Shown: positions 11,160-19,447 of the stretch, piece by piece | How positions within the stretch are numbered: the first letter of the stretch is position 1 | Layout of the letters: each line of letters begins with the position of its first letter | Assembly (NCBI RefSeq): GCF_019745455.1 | Contig: NZ_JAIETD010000052.1 | Span: forward strand, 1 to 64,000 | Source of the DNA: Methylobacterium sp. | GTDB lineage: Bacteria > Pseudomonadota > Alphaproteobacteria > Rhizobiales > Beijerinckiaceae | Reading direction: 5' to 3' | DNA length: 64,000 nucleotides | The notes under the pieces: model-generated | Told to the model about the DNA's origin: nothing | Seen by the model: the letters and a program-made list of their open reading frames with translations, nothing else | The model's database searches: none | Position numbers and translations under genes: made by a program

Positions 11160-12463
11160 CGGCCGCGGCGATCCTCGACCGCTTGGCCGCCCTTCGGTGC
11201 GGCGACCTGGCGGGTGCCCGCGAACTCCGGCTGCCGGATCTCGCCGAATTTCCGCGCGAGGTCTTCGGATTGTCCGACACCCTCGAGGTGCTGGACCTCA
11301 GCGGCGGCACGCTGGCCGAACTTCCCGACGATATCGCGCGCCTACGCAAGCTGCGGGTCCTGTTCTGCTCCGGCAATCGCTTCGAGCGGCTTCCGCCCGC
11401 ACTCGGCGACTGTGCCGCGCTCAGCCAGGTCGGCTTTCGCGGCACCGGGTTGCGGGAGGTGCCTGCCGAAGCCCTGCCGCCGCGCCTGCGCTGGCTCACG
11501 CTCACCGACAACTGGATCGCCGAGCTCCCAGATGCACTCGGCGAGCGCCCCCTCCTCCAGAAGCTGATGCTGTCCGGCAACCGCCTGAAGGCGATCCCGC
11601 AAAACCTCGCTGCTGCACCGAACCTCGAACTGATCCGCTTGGCTGCCAACCTCTTCGACGAGGTGCCCGCCTGGATCGCGACGAATCCGAGCCTCGCCTG
11701 GATCTCCTTGGCCGGGAATCCTTTCGACCAAGGGACGATACCGGGATCGGCGAAGCTGATCCCCTGGCGCGACCTCGACCTTCGCGAGCGGCTCGGCGAA
11801 GGCGCGTCCGGGCTCGTCCATCGCGCTTTATGGCGCTCAGATGGCTCCGAGCGGCCGGTCGCCGTGAAGCTGTTCAAGTGTGCGATGACCAGCGACGGGC
11901 TGCCGGAGCGCGAGATGGCGGCCTGCCTCGCCGCGGGACCGCATCCCAGCCTCACCGGCGCCATCGGCCGGGTGATCGATCATCCCCTCGGCATCGAGGG
12001 TCTGGTCATGCCGCTCCTGCCGGCGGAATGGCGCGTCCTCGCCGGCCCTCCGAGTCTCGAGAGCTGCAGCCGTGATGTCTATGCGCCCGACCTGCGCTTC
12101 CCGCCTGCGACGGCCCTGCGGATCGCCTGCGATGTCGCCTCGGCGGCGGCACATCTGCATGCCCGCGGGCTGCTCCACGGCGACCTCTACGCTCACAACA
12201 TCCTGTGGGACGGCACGAAAGGCGCGGCGGTCCTCAGCGATTTCGGTGCGGCCTCCTCGCTGCCGACGGGCGAGGCAGGTGAAAGCCTGAAACGTCTCGA
12301 CGTGCGTGCCTTCGGCCTGCTGCTCGGCGAGTTGCTGGATCGGTGCGACGTTGAGAGCGACGCGTTGCGCGAGGTGGAACGTGCCTGCCTCCTGCGCGAT
12401 CCAGGGGCTCGGCCGCCCATGGTCGAGGTGGCGGACAGTCTCGGACGGATGCAGGCTGGCTGA
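11156..12463 (+). CDS. Leucine-rich-repeat protein with C-terminal protein kinase domain
   Basis: 435 residues, starting at a GTG that overlaps the moeB stop by four bases. Residues about 41-190 are leucine-rich repeats of about 23 residues of the type L-x-x-L-x-L-S-x-N-x-L-x-x-L-P. Residues about 205-430 are a Hanks-type kinase: glycine loop L-G-E-G-A-S-G-L-V (213-221), lysine in V-A-V-K (238), catalytic loop H-G-D-L-Y-A-H-N (341-348, with G for the usual R) and D-F-G (362-364). There is no membrane segment, so it should be cytosolic. The kinase lacks the arginine before the catalytic aspartate (non-RD type), which argues against activation-loop phosphorylation. Substrate and trigger are unknown. 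Its coupling to moeB may be incidental. Confidence 0.88.
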   Translation: MTAAAILDRLAALRCGDLAGARELRLPDLAEFPREVFGLSDTLEVLDLSGGTLAELPDDIARLRKLRVLFCSGNRFERLPPALGDCAALSQVGFRGTGLREVPAEALPPRLRWLTLTDNWIAELPDALGERPLLQKLMLSGNRLKAIPQNLAAAPNLELIRLAANLFDEVPAWIATNPSLAWISLAGNPFDQGTIPGSAKLIPWRDLDLRERLGEGASGLVHRALWRSDGSERPVAVKLFKCAMTSDGLPEREMAACLAAGPHPSLTGAIGRVIDHPLGIEGLVMPLLPAEWRVLAGPPSLESCSRDVYAPDLRFPPATALRIACDVASAAAHLHARGLLHGDLYAHNILWDGTKGAAVLSDFGAASSLPTGEAGESLKRLDVRAFGLLLGELLDRCDVESDALREVERACLLRDPGARPPMVEVADSLGRMQAG

Positions 12464-13306
12464 TCAGGCCGGCATCGCCCCGAGGCAGCATTTCTTGAAC
12501 TTCTTGCCGCTGCCGCAGGGGCAGGGATCGTTGCGGCCGACATCCTTCAACGGGTTGCGCTGAGGCTGGCCGGCATCCTCCGCTGTCCAGGCGAGCTCCG
12601 CGACCGGATCGTCGAGGGTGCCGTAGCGGCGCGGATCGAAGCGCTCGCGGTCTTCGGGCCTGGCGAGCGCCTGACGCAGGGTCGTCCTGAACCAGGCGGC
12701 GTCGCTGAACTCGTTGGTGATCCTCCCGTCGCGGCGGGCGGCTTCGGCACGGGGCGCGAGGTCGGCAAAGCCGAGAAGCGCAATCGCCTCCTCCCAGCCG
12801 ACCCACCCCATCTCGCCCTCGATCGCAACGCGCTTGTCATCGAACCGTACCAGCAGATCGTGGGACTGATGCCGGTCAACCTGGCCCTCGTGGGTTAGGA
12901 AGACGAGGGCCGTGAAGGCCTCGTAGAAGACGAAGGAATCCGTCGTGCTGTCGAGGAGAAGTCGGTGGAGTGCCGCGACGTCGCCGTCGAACACGCTCGC
13001 GATCACCTTGGCGAGGGTGATCGTCACCGCGTCGCCCAGGATCGCGTCGAGGCTTTCGCCATCGAGGCGTAGCAGCCGCATCAGTGGAGGAAAGGCGCGG
13101 GTTTCGCGTGCCGCCGCCAGGACGTGCAGCCCCCAGAACAGGAGGTCGTAATCTTCGTCCTGGAGCTCAGCCTCGTCGGCCGCCGCCTCAACGACGCGCA
13201 AAACCGGCTCGGCGATGGTCTCCGGTGCCGCCAGCGCACGGCGCAGTGCCGTCACCGGCAAGTGCTTCGCGGCCGAGAGTTCGGCTACGAGGATCGGATC
13301 GATCAT
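12464..13306 (-). CDS. DUF1186 protein with C-terminal SEC-C zinc motif
   Basis: 280 residues. The N-terminal 230 residues are helical and fit the DUF1186 family. The last 25 contain the SEC-C motif (N-D-P-C-P-C-G-S-G-K-K-F-K-K-C-C), a small zinc knuckle best known from the SecA tail, where it binds SecB and ribosomes. The start is 13 bases after the pheT stop on the same strand, so it is probably the last gene of the rpmI-rplT-pheST unit. Its stop codon abuts that of the convergent LRR-kinase with no spacer. Function unknown. Confidence 0.88.
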   Translation of the reverse strand: MIDPILVAELSAAKHLPVTALRRALAAPETIAEPVLRVVEAAADEAELQDEDYDLLFWGLHVLAAARETRAFPPLMRLLRLDGESLDAILGDAVTITLAKVIASVFDGDVAALHRLLLDSTTDSFVFYEAFTALVFLTHEGQVDRHQSHDLLVRFDDKRVAIEGEMGWVGWEEAIALLGFADLAPRAEAARRDGRITNEFSDAAWFRTTLRQALARPEDRERFDPRRYGTLDDPVAELAWTAEDAGQPQRNPLKDVGRNDPCPCGSGKKFKKCCLGAMPA

Positions 13307-13319
13307 GCCGGCTCGCGTC

Positions 13320-15740
13320 TCAAGAGCGCAAAGTCGCGCCGGTCTTGCGCGAGACCTCCGCGACGATGCGGGAGTTCACCTCCTCGATCTCGGCATCCGT
13401 GAGGGTCCGCTCCACCGGCTGAAGCCGGACGGCGATGGCCACTGACTTCGAGCCCTCCGGAATGCCGACGCCCTCGTAGAGGTCGAAGACGGTCACGTCG
13501 GCGATCAGCTTGCGTTCGGCGCCCTGCGCTGCCTTCAGGACATCGCCAGCCGGCACGTCGCGGCCGACGATGAACGCGAAATCGCGCGAAATCGGCTGGA
13601 AATCGGACAGGGCGAGTAGCGGCTTGACCTTGGTCGGCCGGTATTTCGGCAGCGGCACCGCATCGAGGACGATCTCGAAGGCGACGACCTGACCCTTGAG
13701 ATCAAGGGCTTTCATCGTGCGCGGATGGATTTCGCCAAAATGACCGACGATGATCTTAGGTCCGAACTGGAGAGTGCCCGAACGGCCGGGATGGAGCCAG
13801 GACGGACCGCCGGCGACCACCTGCAAGCCACTCGTGGGAACACCGAGGCTGGCGAGCAGGGCCATGGCGTCGGCTTTCGCCGCGAAGACGTCGACGCTTG
13901 GAGCCGCACCGTCCCAGTGGCGACCGGCACCGGCATGTCCCGCGCTGCCCCGCCGGATGGCCGCCGCCCGCATAGTCTGGCCCTCGGGCTGGTCGTCCGC
14001 GAAACATTGGCCGACCTCGAAAAGAGCGACGTCGCCATAACCGCGGTCGGCGTTGCGCTGCGCGGCGCGCAGGAGGCCCGGCACCAGGCTCGGGCGCATG
14101 TCGGAGAGATCGGCGGCGATCGGGTTGGCCAGTGCCAGGTTGGCATTGCCGCCCCCGAACAGGACCGCGTCGTCATGGCCGATGAAAGACCATGTCACCG
14201 CCTCGACGAGGCCGCGGCTGGCGAGGTCTCGCTTGGCGAGCCGGGTGCGCTTCTGCAGCACCGTGAGGGCAGGCTTGCCGACCTCCATGACCTTCGGCAG
14301 GGGCTTCGGGGTGATCTGGTCGAGGCCAGCGATGCGGATGATCTCCTCGACGAGATCGGCCTTGCCGCCGATGTCGGGGCGCCAGGACGGAGGAAGAACC
14401 TTGACGCGATCGCCCGACCCCGAGACGTGGAAGCCGAGGGTCTCCAGGGTGACCTTCATTTCGGCACGCGACAATTCGATCCCGGCGAGGCGACGGGTTT
14501 CGGACCAGGGGAAATCGATAATCCGGTCGATCTCCGGTGGTTCGCCGAACACGAGGGCCTCGCCGGCACTGCCCCCGCAAAGATCGAGGATCATGCGGGT
14601 GGCAAGATCGAGGCCCGGAAGCGCGAAGATCGGATCGACGCCGCGCTCGAAGCGATAGCGCGCATCGGTCGCCACACCGAGCCGACGCCCGGTGCGGGCG
14701 ATGTTCAGGGGATCCCACAGTGCGGATTCCACCAGGACATCGACGGTGCCGGCGTCGCAACCGCTGGCTTCGCCGCCGATGATGCCGGCAATGGATTCCG
14801 GGCCGTCCGCATCGGCGATCACCACCATCTCTGGATCGAGCTGGTAGGTCTTGCCGTCGAGGGCCTTCAGTTCCTCGCCGTCTCGCGCGCGGCGGACCGT
14901 GAGGCCGTCCTTCACTTTGGCGGCATCGAAGACATGGAGCGGCCGGCCCCGATCGAGTGTGATGTAGTTCGTGATGTCGACGAGGGCGTTGATCGGGCGG
15001 AGGCCGACGGCGCGCAGCCGCGCCTGCATCCAGTCCGGCGAGGGGCCGTTGCGGACGCCGCGGACGAGACGCACGGCGAAGAGCGGGCAGAGGTCGCGGT
15101 CTTCGGGGGCGAAGTCGAGCTTCACCGGAACCGTGCAGGCGCCCTCGCCTCTCACCGGGCGCAGCGGCTCGCGCTTGAGGTTGCCGAGGCCGGTGGCAGC
15201 GAGGTCGCGGGCGATGCCGGTGACTGCCGTGCAATCGGGCCGGTTCGGCGTGAGGTTGATCTCGATGACCGGATCGTCGAGGCCGGCATAGAGCGCGTAG
15301 GGCTCGCCGACGGAGGCGTCGTCGGGAAGCTCCATGATGCCGTCGTGATCGTCGCCGAGACCGAGCTCGGCGCCCGAGCACAGCATGCCCCGGCTTTCGA
15401 CGCCGCGGATGGTGCCGACCGACAAGGTGATGTCCTTACCCGGCACGTAGGTACCCGGCGGGGCGAAGACGGAGATCAGGCCGGCCCGGGCGTTGGGCGC
15501 GCCGCAGACCACCTGAACCGGCGTCCCTCCGCCTGCATCGACGCTGCAGACCCGCAGGCGATCGGCATTGGGATGCTGCTCGGCGCTGAGAATGCGCGCG
15601 ACCACATAAGGCTTCAGGTCGGCCGCCTTGTCCTCGATCCCCTCGACCTCCAGGCCGATCCGCGTCAGCGTCTCGGCGACGGTGTCGAGGGAGGCCTCGG
15701 TTTCGAGGTGTTCCTTGAGCCAGGAGAGAGTGAATTTCAT
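13320..15740 (-). CDS. pheT: Phenylalanine-tRNA ligase beta subunit
   Basis: 806-residue beta subunit of the (alpha-beta)2 phenylalanyl-tRNA synthetase. The N-terminus M-K-F-T-L-S-W-L-K, the tRNA-binding EMAP-like domain with [10 protein letters not shown], the B3/B4 editing domain, the B5 domain and the C-terminal anticodon-binding FDX-ACB domain (R-D-F-A-F-I-V) appear in the expected order. Full length. It follows pheS on the minus strand after 166 non-coding bases that contain a hairpin (7-bp stem, 15846-15872). Confidence 0.96.
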   Translation of the reverse strand: MKFTLSWLKEHLETEASLDTVAETLTRIGLEVEGIEDKAADLKPYVVARILSAEQHPNADRLRVCSVDAGGGTPVQVVCGAPNARAGLISVFAPPGTYVPGKDITLSVGTIRGVESRGMLCSGAELGLGDDHDGIMELPDDASVGEPYALYAGLDDPVIEINLTPNRPDCTAVTGIARDLAATGLGNLKREPLRPVRGEGACTVPVKLDFAPEDRDLCPLFAVRLVRGVRNGPSPDWMQARLRAVGLRPINALVDITNYITLDRGRPLHVFDAAKVKDGLTVRRARDGEELKALDGKTYQLDPEMVVIADADGPESIAGIIGGEASGCDAGTVDVLVESALWDPLNIARTGRRLGVATDARYRFERGVDPIFALPGLDLATRMILDLCGGSAGEALVFGEPPEIDRIIDFPWSETRRLAGIELSRAEMKVTLETLGFHVSGSGDRVKVLPPSWRPDIGGKADLVEEIIRIAGLDQITPKPLPKVMEVGKPALTVLQKRTRLAKRDLASRGLVEAVTWSFIGHDDAVLFGGGNANLALANPIAADLSDMRPSLVPGLLRAAQRNADRGYGDVALFEVGQCFADDQPEGQTMRAAAIRRGSAGHAGAGRHWDGAAPSVDVFAAKADAMALLASLGVPTSGLQVVAGGPSWLHPGRSGTLQFGPKIIVGHFGEIHPRTMKALDLKGQVVAFEIVLDAVPLPKYRPTKVKPLLALSDFQPISRDFAFIVGRDVPAGDVLKAAQGAERKLIADVTVFDLYEGVGIPEGSKSVAIAVRLQPVERTLTDAEIEEVNSRIVAEVSRKTGATLRS

Positions 15741-15906
15741 CGGTTCGACCTTCGGCTCATGGAGCCCAGTTCTCGGCGATCAGCAGAACCGCGAGCAGCT
15801 TGCGATCTTGGAGTTTATCTTTGTCGCTCAACACCCCGGATGAGACGGAAGCTTGAGGGAATTCCGCTTCCGGCGCAGCGGGCAGATCTCCCCCAAAGAT
15901 CGGCTT

Positions 15907-16989
15907 TCAACCCGTCAGCCCGCTCACCAAGCTCGGAATGTCCAACGGACGGAAGCCGTAATGGTCCAGCCAGCGGACGTCGGCCTCGAAGAACGGGCGC
16001 AGGTCCGGCATGCCGTATTTGAGCATTGCGATCCGGTCGATGCCAACGCCGAAGGCGAAGCCCTGGACCGCATCGGGGTCGAGCCCGCAATTCCGCAGCA
16101 CGTTCGGATGGACCATGCCGCAGCCGAGGATCTCGAGCCAATCGGTACCCTCGCCGAAGCGGATCTCGCCGCCCTTGCGCGAACATTGGATGTCGACCTC
16201 CGCCGAGGGCTCGGTGAAGGGGAAGAAGGACGGCCGGAACCGCATCTTGACCGCGTCGACCTCGAAGAAGGCGCGGCAAAACTCTTCAAGCACCCATTTC
16301 AGGTTCGCGATGTTCGCCGCCTTGTCGATGACGAGCCCCTCGACCTGATGGAACATCGGCGTGTGGGTTTGGTCGGAATCGTGGCGATAGGTGCGGCCAG
16401 GGCAGATCACGCGGATCGGCGGCTCCTGCGAGCGCATCGTCCGGATCTGCACCGGCGAGGTATGGGTGCGTAGCACCTTGCGCTGGCCATTGCGGTCGGG
16501 GGCAAGGAAGAAAGTGTCGTGCATCTCGCGGGCCGGATGGCCTGGCGGGAAGTTGAGCGCCGTGAAGTTGTAGTCGTCGGTCTCGATGTCTGGCCCCTCG
16601 GCTACGGAGAAGCCCATATCGGCGAAGATCGCCGTGACCTCGTCCATCACCTGGCTGATCGGATGGATGCGCCCCCTCACCTCTGGCGCCTCGCGCACGG
16701 GCAGGGTGACGTCCACGCGCTCGGTCGAGAGACGAGCTTCGAGCGCCGCTTCCGCCATCGCCTCGCGGCGTTGGCCGATCGCGTTCTGAACCCGGTCTCG
16801 CAGGCCGTTGATAAGGGGCCCACGCTCCTTACGCTCCTCGGGGCTCATGGCGCCTAGGGTCTTGAGCAGTTCGGAGACCGAGCCCTTCTTGCCCAAAGCC
16901 GCCACGCGAACGGCATCCAGAGACGCTTCGTCGGCAGCCGCATCCACCTGGTCGAGAAGGTCGCGTTCAAGGCTATCGAGTTCGGTCAT
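15907..16989 (-). CDS. pheS: Phenylalanine-tRNA ligase alpha subunit
   Basis: Catalytic alpha subunit that activates phenylalanine. 360 residues from the ATG at 16989; the open frame extends upstream to 17079 but through the hairpin region. The class II core is visible: motif 2 with [12 protein letters not shown], the F-H-Q-V-E-G-L-V segment and motif 3 near the C-terminus ([14 protein letters not shown]). Between rplT and this gene is a strong stem-loop at 17059-17095 which may end or attenuate upstream transcription. Confidence 0.96.
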   Translation of the reverse strand: MTELDSLERDLLDQVDAAADEASLDAVRVAALGKKGSVSELLKTLGAMSPEERKERGPLINGLRDRVQNAIGQRREAMAEAALEARLSTERVDVTLPVREAPEVRGRIHPISQVMDEVTAIFADMGFSVAEGPDIETDDYNFTALNFPPGHPAREMHDTFFLAPDRNGQRKVLRTHTSPVQIRTMRSQEPPIRVICPGRTYRHDSDQTHTPMFHQVEGLVIDKAANIANLKWVLEEFCRAFFEVDAVKMRFRPSFFPFTEPSAEVDIQCSRKGGEIRFGEGTDWLEILGCGMVHPNVLRNCGLDPDAVQGFAFGVGIDRIAMLKYGMPDLRPFFEADVRWLDHYGFRPLDIPSLVSGLTG

Positions 16990-17054
16990 CGCGTGAAGCT
17001 CGGCAGGTTCGACGGAACGGGTCCCGGCGCGGGAGTTAAATGACTTGGGCCCAG

Positions 17055-17095
17055 AAAACGAGAAGGCGCGGCACCTCAACGGGCCGCGCCTCTCG
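17055..17095 (-). terminator. Stem-loop between rplT and pheS (terminator or attenuator)
   Basis: Thirteen-base-pair stem with one bulged A: CGAG-A-AGGCGCGGC (17059-17072) pairs with GCCGCGCCTCTCG (17083-17095) around a 10-base loop. On the minus strand it is followed by TTTTCTGGG, a short U-rich tail. It could terminate the rpmI-rplT transcript or partly control read-through into pheST. No leader peptide rich in phenylalanine codons was found, so classical attenuation is not supported. Confidence 0.6.
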
Positions 17096-17124
17096 AAGCA
17101 GACGTCGCGAGGGCGTGAGACGCC

Positions 17125-17493
17125 TCAGGCGGCCTTTGCGGTGATGGCAGCCTTTGCCTTTTCCACCACGGCGGCAAAGTTCGCCGGCTCGTGGATGGCA
17201 AGCTCGGACAGCGCCTTGCGGTCGACGACAATGCCGGACTTCGCCAGGGCGTCGATGAAGCGCGAATAGGTCAGGCCGTGCTCGCGGACAGCCGCGTTGA
17301 GGCGCTGGATCCAGAGAGCGCGGAAGGTGCGCTTCTTATTCTTGCGATCGCGGTAGGCATACTGCATGCCCTTTTCGACCGCCTGCTTGGCGATGCGGAT
17401 TGTATTCTTGCGGCGGCCATAATAGCCGCGGGCTGCCTTCAGGACTTTCTTGTGCTTCGCGTGACTGGTCACGCCGCGTTTGACGCGGGCCAT
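17125..17493 (-). CDS. rplT: 50S ribosomal protein L20
   Basis: 122-residue ribosomal protein needed for early 50S assembly. The very basic N-terminus (M-A-R-V-K-R-G-V-T) and the conserved A-R-G-Y-Y-G-R-R-K and [11 protein letters not shown] motifs are diagnostic. In E. coli L20 represses its own operon by binding a leader RNA; no comparable leader was identified here. It starts 43 bases after rpmI. Confidence 0.98.
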   Translation of the reverse strand: MARVKRGVTSHAKHKKVLKAARGYYGRRKNTIRIAKQAVEKGMQYAYRDRKNKKRTFRALWIQRLNAAVREHGLTYSRFIDALAKSGIVVDRKALSELAIHEPANFAAVVEKAKAAITAKAA

Positions 17494-17536
17494 GGTCGAT
17501 CTCCTGGATTAGAAAACAGTATCGGCTGGCGAAGAA

Positions 17537-17740
17537 TTACCGGCTGTTGGGCAGGAAATACTTCTTCACGTTGGCGGCATCGCCCTCGAACAGGGTGGTG
17601 GTGCCACGCAGGTTGCGGATCTGCTTCGTCGTCCGCTTGATCATCCCGTGCCGCTTGCCGGCCTGGGCGTACATGACCTTACCGGTCCCGGTGATCTTGA
17701 AGCGCTTCTTGGCGCCCGACTTCGTCTTCAGCTTGGGCAT
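17537..17740 (-). CDS. rpmI: 50S ribosomal protein L35
   Basis: 67-residue basic protein beginning [15 protein letters not shown], the diagnostic start of L35. A GGAG ribosome-binding site lies 6 bases before the ATG at 17740. A longer open frame upstream to 18061 is not real coding. In many related genomes infC precedes rpmI; here infC is about 4.2 kb away, with two carbohydrate genes on the opposite strand in between. Confidence 0.97.
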   Translation of the reverse strand: MPKLKTKSGAKKRFKITGTGKVMYAQAGKRHGMIKRTTKQIRNLRGTTTLFEGDAANVKKYFLPNSR

Positions 17741-18115
17741 TTGGCTCTCCTGATGCGAATGCCGTCCGGGCCGGGAAGGACCGGAGACACGCGCTCGATT
17801 GATGCTTCTGATGGAGCAGCACGAACCGCCACGGCAGCCCTGATCGGCCGGGCGGTTCAACGCGAGGGGGCGTATGACAGAAAAGGGACGCGCATTCAAT
17901 GCCAGACGCTGAGACCATTCCGGCGCTGGCCGCGTTCCTGCATCGCCGCTCACGATAAAGGCGGGATTTCGGGGACATCGTGGGAGAAAAGTAAAAAGCT
18001 CCTGGCGGTCTGGTGCGGTGCGGAACCATAACCTTGGCTGTCGGTTTCGTTCATGTCCCACTCAGGCCGGATCGCGTTAGGTCGGCGCAACATTCGACCT
18101 CACAGGAGACACTTC
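17741..18115. promoter_or_regulatory. Divergent rpmI / glycosyltransferase intergenic region
   Basis: 375 bases with no supported gene. It must hold the rpmI promoter (minus strand) and the promoter of the glycosyltransferase gene (plus strand). On the plus strand there is a general-stress-type sequence at 18022-18046 and a hairpin AGGTCG-N10-CGACCT at 18079-18100, directly before the AGGAG ribosome-binding site. I see no other structured element. Confidence 0.5.
18022..18046 (+). promoter_or_regulatory. Candidate EcfG-type (general stress) promoter
   Basis: GGAAC at 18022-18026, a 16-base spacer, then GGTT at 18043-18046. The alphaproteobacterial EcfG consensus is GGAAC-N16/17-CGTT, so the -35 element is perfect and the -10 differs at one base. 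It lies about 70 bases before the glycosyltransferase start. A second GGAAC-N16-GGTT copy precedes the DUF892 gene (43445-43469). Confidence 0.4.
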
Positions 18116-19252
18116 GTGCGCATTGCCCAGATCGCTCCGCTCTCGGAGGCAGTCCCTCCGAAGTTCTACGGCGGCACAGAGCGTGTCGTATCATGGATCA
18201 CGGAAGAACTGGTCCGTCAGGGACACGACGTCACCCTGTTCGCCAGCGGTGATTCGGAGACTTCGGCAAAGCTCGCAGCCTGCACTCCGGAAGGCTTGCG
18301 TCTGCTCGGATATCGCGATCATACCGCGAGCCATCTCGCGATGCTGCATCAAGTACGCCGCCGGGCGCACGAGTTCGATGTGCTTCACTTCCACATCGAT
18401 CTGCTTCAGTACCCGATGTTCGAAGATCTGAATCATAAGTGCTTGACCACGATGCACGGCCGTCTTGACGTGCCTGACTTCATGCCGGTCTACCGCACCT
18501 TCACGGGCATGCCGCTGGTGTCGATCTCCGACAATCAGCGCGAGCCGATGCCGCCGACCGTGAATTGGCTCTCGACCATCCATCATGGTCTGCCTTCCGA
18601 GAACTGCCCTTTCCACCCAGAGGCGAAAGGCGGCTACCTCGCCTTCCTCGGCCGCATTTCTCCAGAGAAGCGTCCCGACCGCGCCATCGATATGGCAATT
18701 CGCGCAGGCGTGCCGCTGAAGATCGCCGCCAAGGTCGACAAGGCCGACAAGGATTACTGGGACGAGGTCATCGAACCGATGATCCACAACCCGCTGATCG
18801 AATTCATCGGCGAGATCAACGAGGAGCAGAAGAAGGACTTCCTCGGCAACGCTCTGGCGCTGGCTTTCCCGATCGATTGGCCCGAGCCCTTCGGCCTCGT
18901 GATGATCGAGGCGATGTCTGCCGGAACGCCCGTGATCGCGTTCCGCAACGGATCTGTGCCTGAGGTGATCGCCGACGGCGTCAGCGGCGTGCTGTGCGAT
19001 ACGATGGATGACGCGGTTGCGGCGGTTCACGAAGTGAAAACCATGAGTCGCGCAGGCGTTCGCCGTCACTTCGAGACCCAGTTCACCGCCGAGCGCATGG
19101 TGAAGAAATACGTCGCCGCCTACGAGCAGCTTCTTGCGGGCAAGCCGGACTTTATCACGGTCCCGTCGAGCGTACCGTCCTTCGCGCCCCATTTCGGCGA
19201 GCTCAACGGCTCGTCGCGGCCTTCACTGGCCGCTGCCGCAATGCCGGCCTGA
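18116..19252 (+). CDS. GT4-type glycosyltransferase
   Basis: 378 residues from a GTG at 18116, preceded by AGGAGA. The N-terminal loop (P-P-K-F-Y-G-G-T-E-R-V-V) and the C-terminal donor-binding segment (P-I-D-W-P-E-P-F-G-L-V-M-I-E-A-M-S-A-G-T-P-V-I) with the E-x7-E motif fit a GT-B fold of family GT4. No signal peptide. It is followed 195 bases later by a glycogen-debranching-type enzyme, which suggests a role in making or recycling an intracellular glucan or compatible solute; the donor and acceptor cannot be told from sequence. Confidence 0.88.
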   Translation: MRIAQIAPLSEAVPPKFYGGTERVVSWITEELVRQGHDVTLFASGDSETSAKLAACTPEGLRLLGYRDHTASHLAMLHQVRRRAHEFDVLHFHIDLLQYPMFEDLNHKCLTTMHGRLDVPDFMPVYRTFTGMPLVSISDNQREPMPPTVNWLSTIHHGLPSENCPFHPEAKGGYLAFLGRISPEKRPDRAIDMAIRAGVPLKIAAKVDKADKDYWDEVIEPMIHNPLIEFIGEINEEQKKDFLGNALALAFPIDWPEPFGLVMIEAMSAGTPVIAFRNGSVPEVIADGVSGVLCDTMDDAVAAVHEVKTMSRAGVRRHFETQFTAERMVKKYVAAYEQLLAGKPDFITVPSSVPSFAPHFGELNGSSRPSLAAAAMPA

Positions 19253-19338
19253 CGCTCCCGGCATCGGCCTTGCAACGCCCTTCCCAGACGGGTCGGGGGT
19301 TGCGAAAGTCGTCTCGACGGCTCACTGACACTGCCCTG

Positions 19339-19377
19339 AAGGGCCGCCGCATCGCTCGCAGCGAGGTGGCGGCCTTT
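19339..19377 (+). terminator. Stem-loop after the glycosyltransferase gene
   Basis: AAGGGCCGCC (19339-19348) pairs with GGCGGCCTTT (19368-19377), with a short secondary CGCT/AGCG helix in the loop. It lies about 90 bases after the glycosyltransferase stop. The T-run is short, so it may be a weak terminator or a processing barrier within an operon. Confidence 0.45.
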
Positions 19378-19447
19378 CGATTCGCGACCTTCGACCCAAG
19401 TCCTCGTCCTTCGGGACAAGTCCTCGTTCTTCAGGAGACGCGCGAGC

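Noticed and set aside
11151-11160. CACGTG at the end of moeB as a second parS
   Set aside because: Only the CACGTG core matches; the outer TGTT and ACA arms are absent.
13725-16022. 765-residue open frame on the plus strand
   Set aside because: It overlaps pheT and the end of pheS in antisense; the minus-strand genes are clear family members.
19389-19435. Short direct repeat (AAGTCCTCGT twice) before the debranching-enzyme gene
   Set aside because: Two copies of a 10-base word are too little to call a repeat element or binding site.
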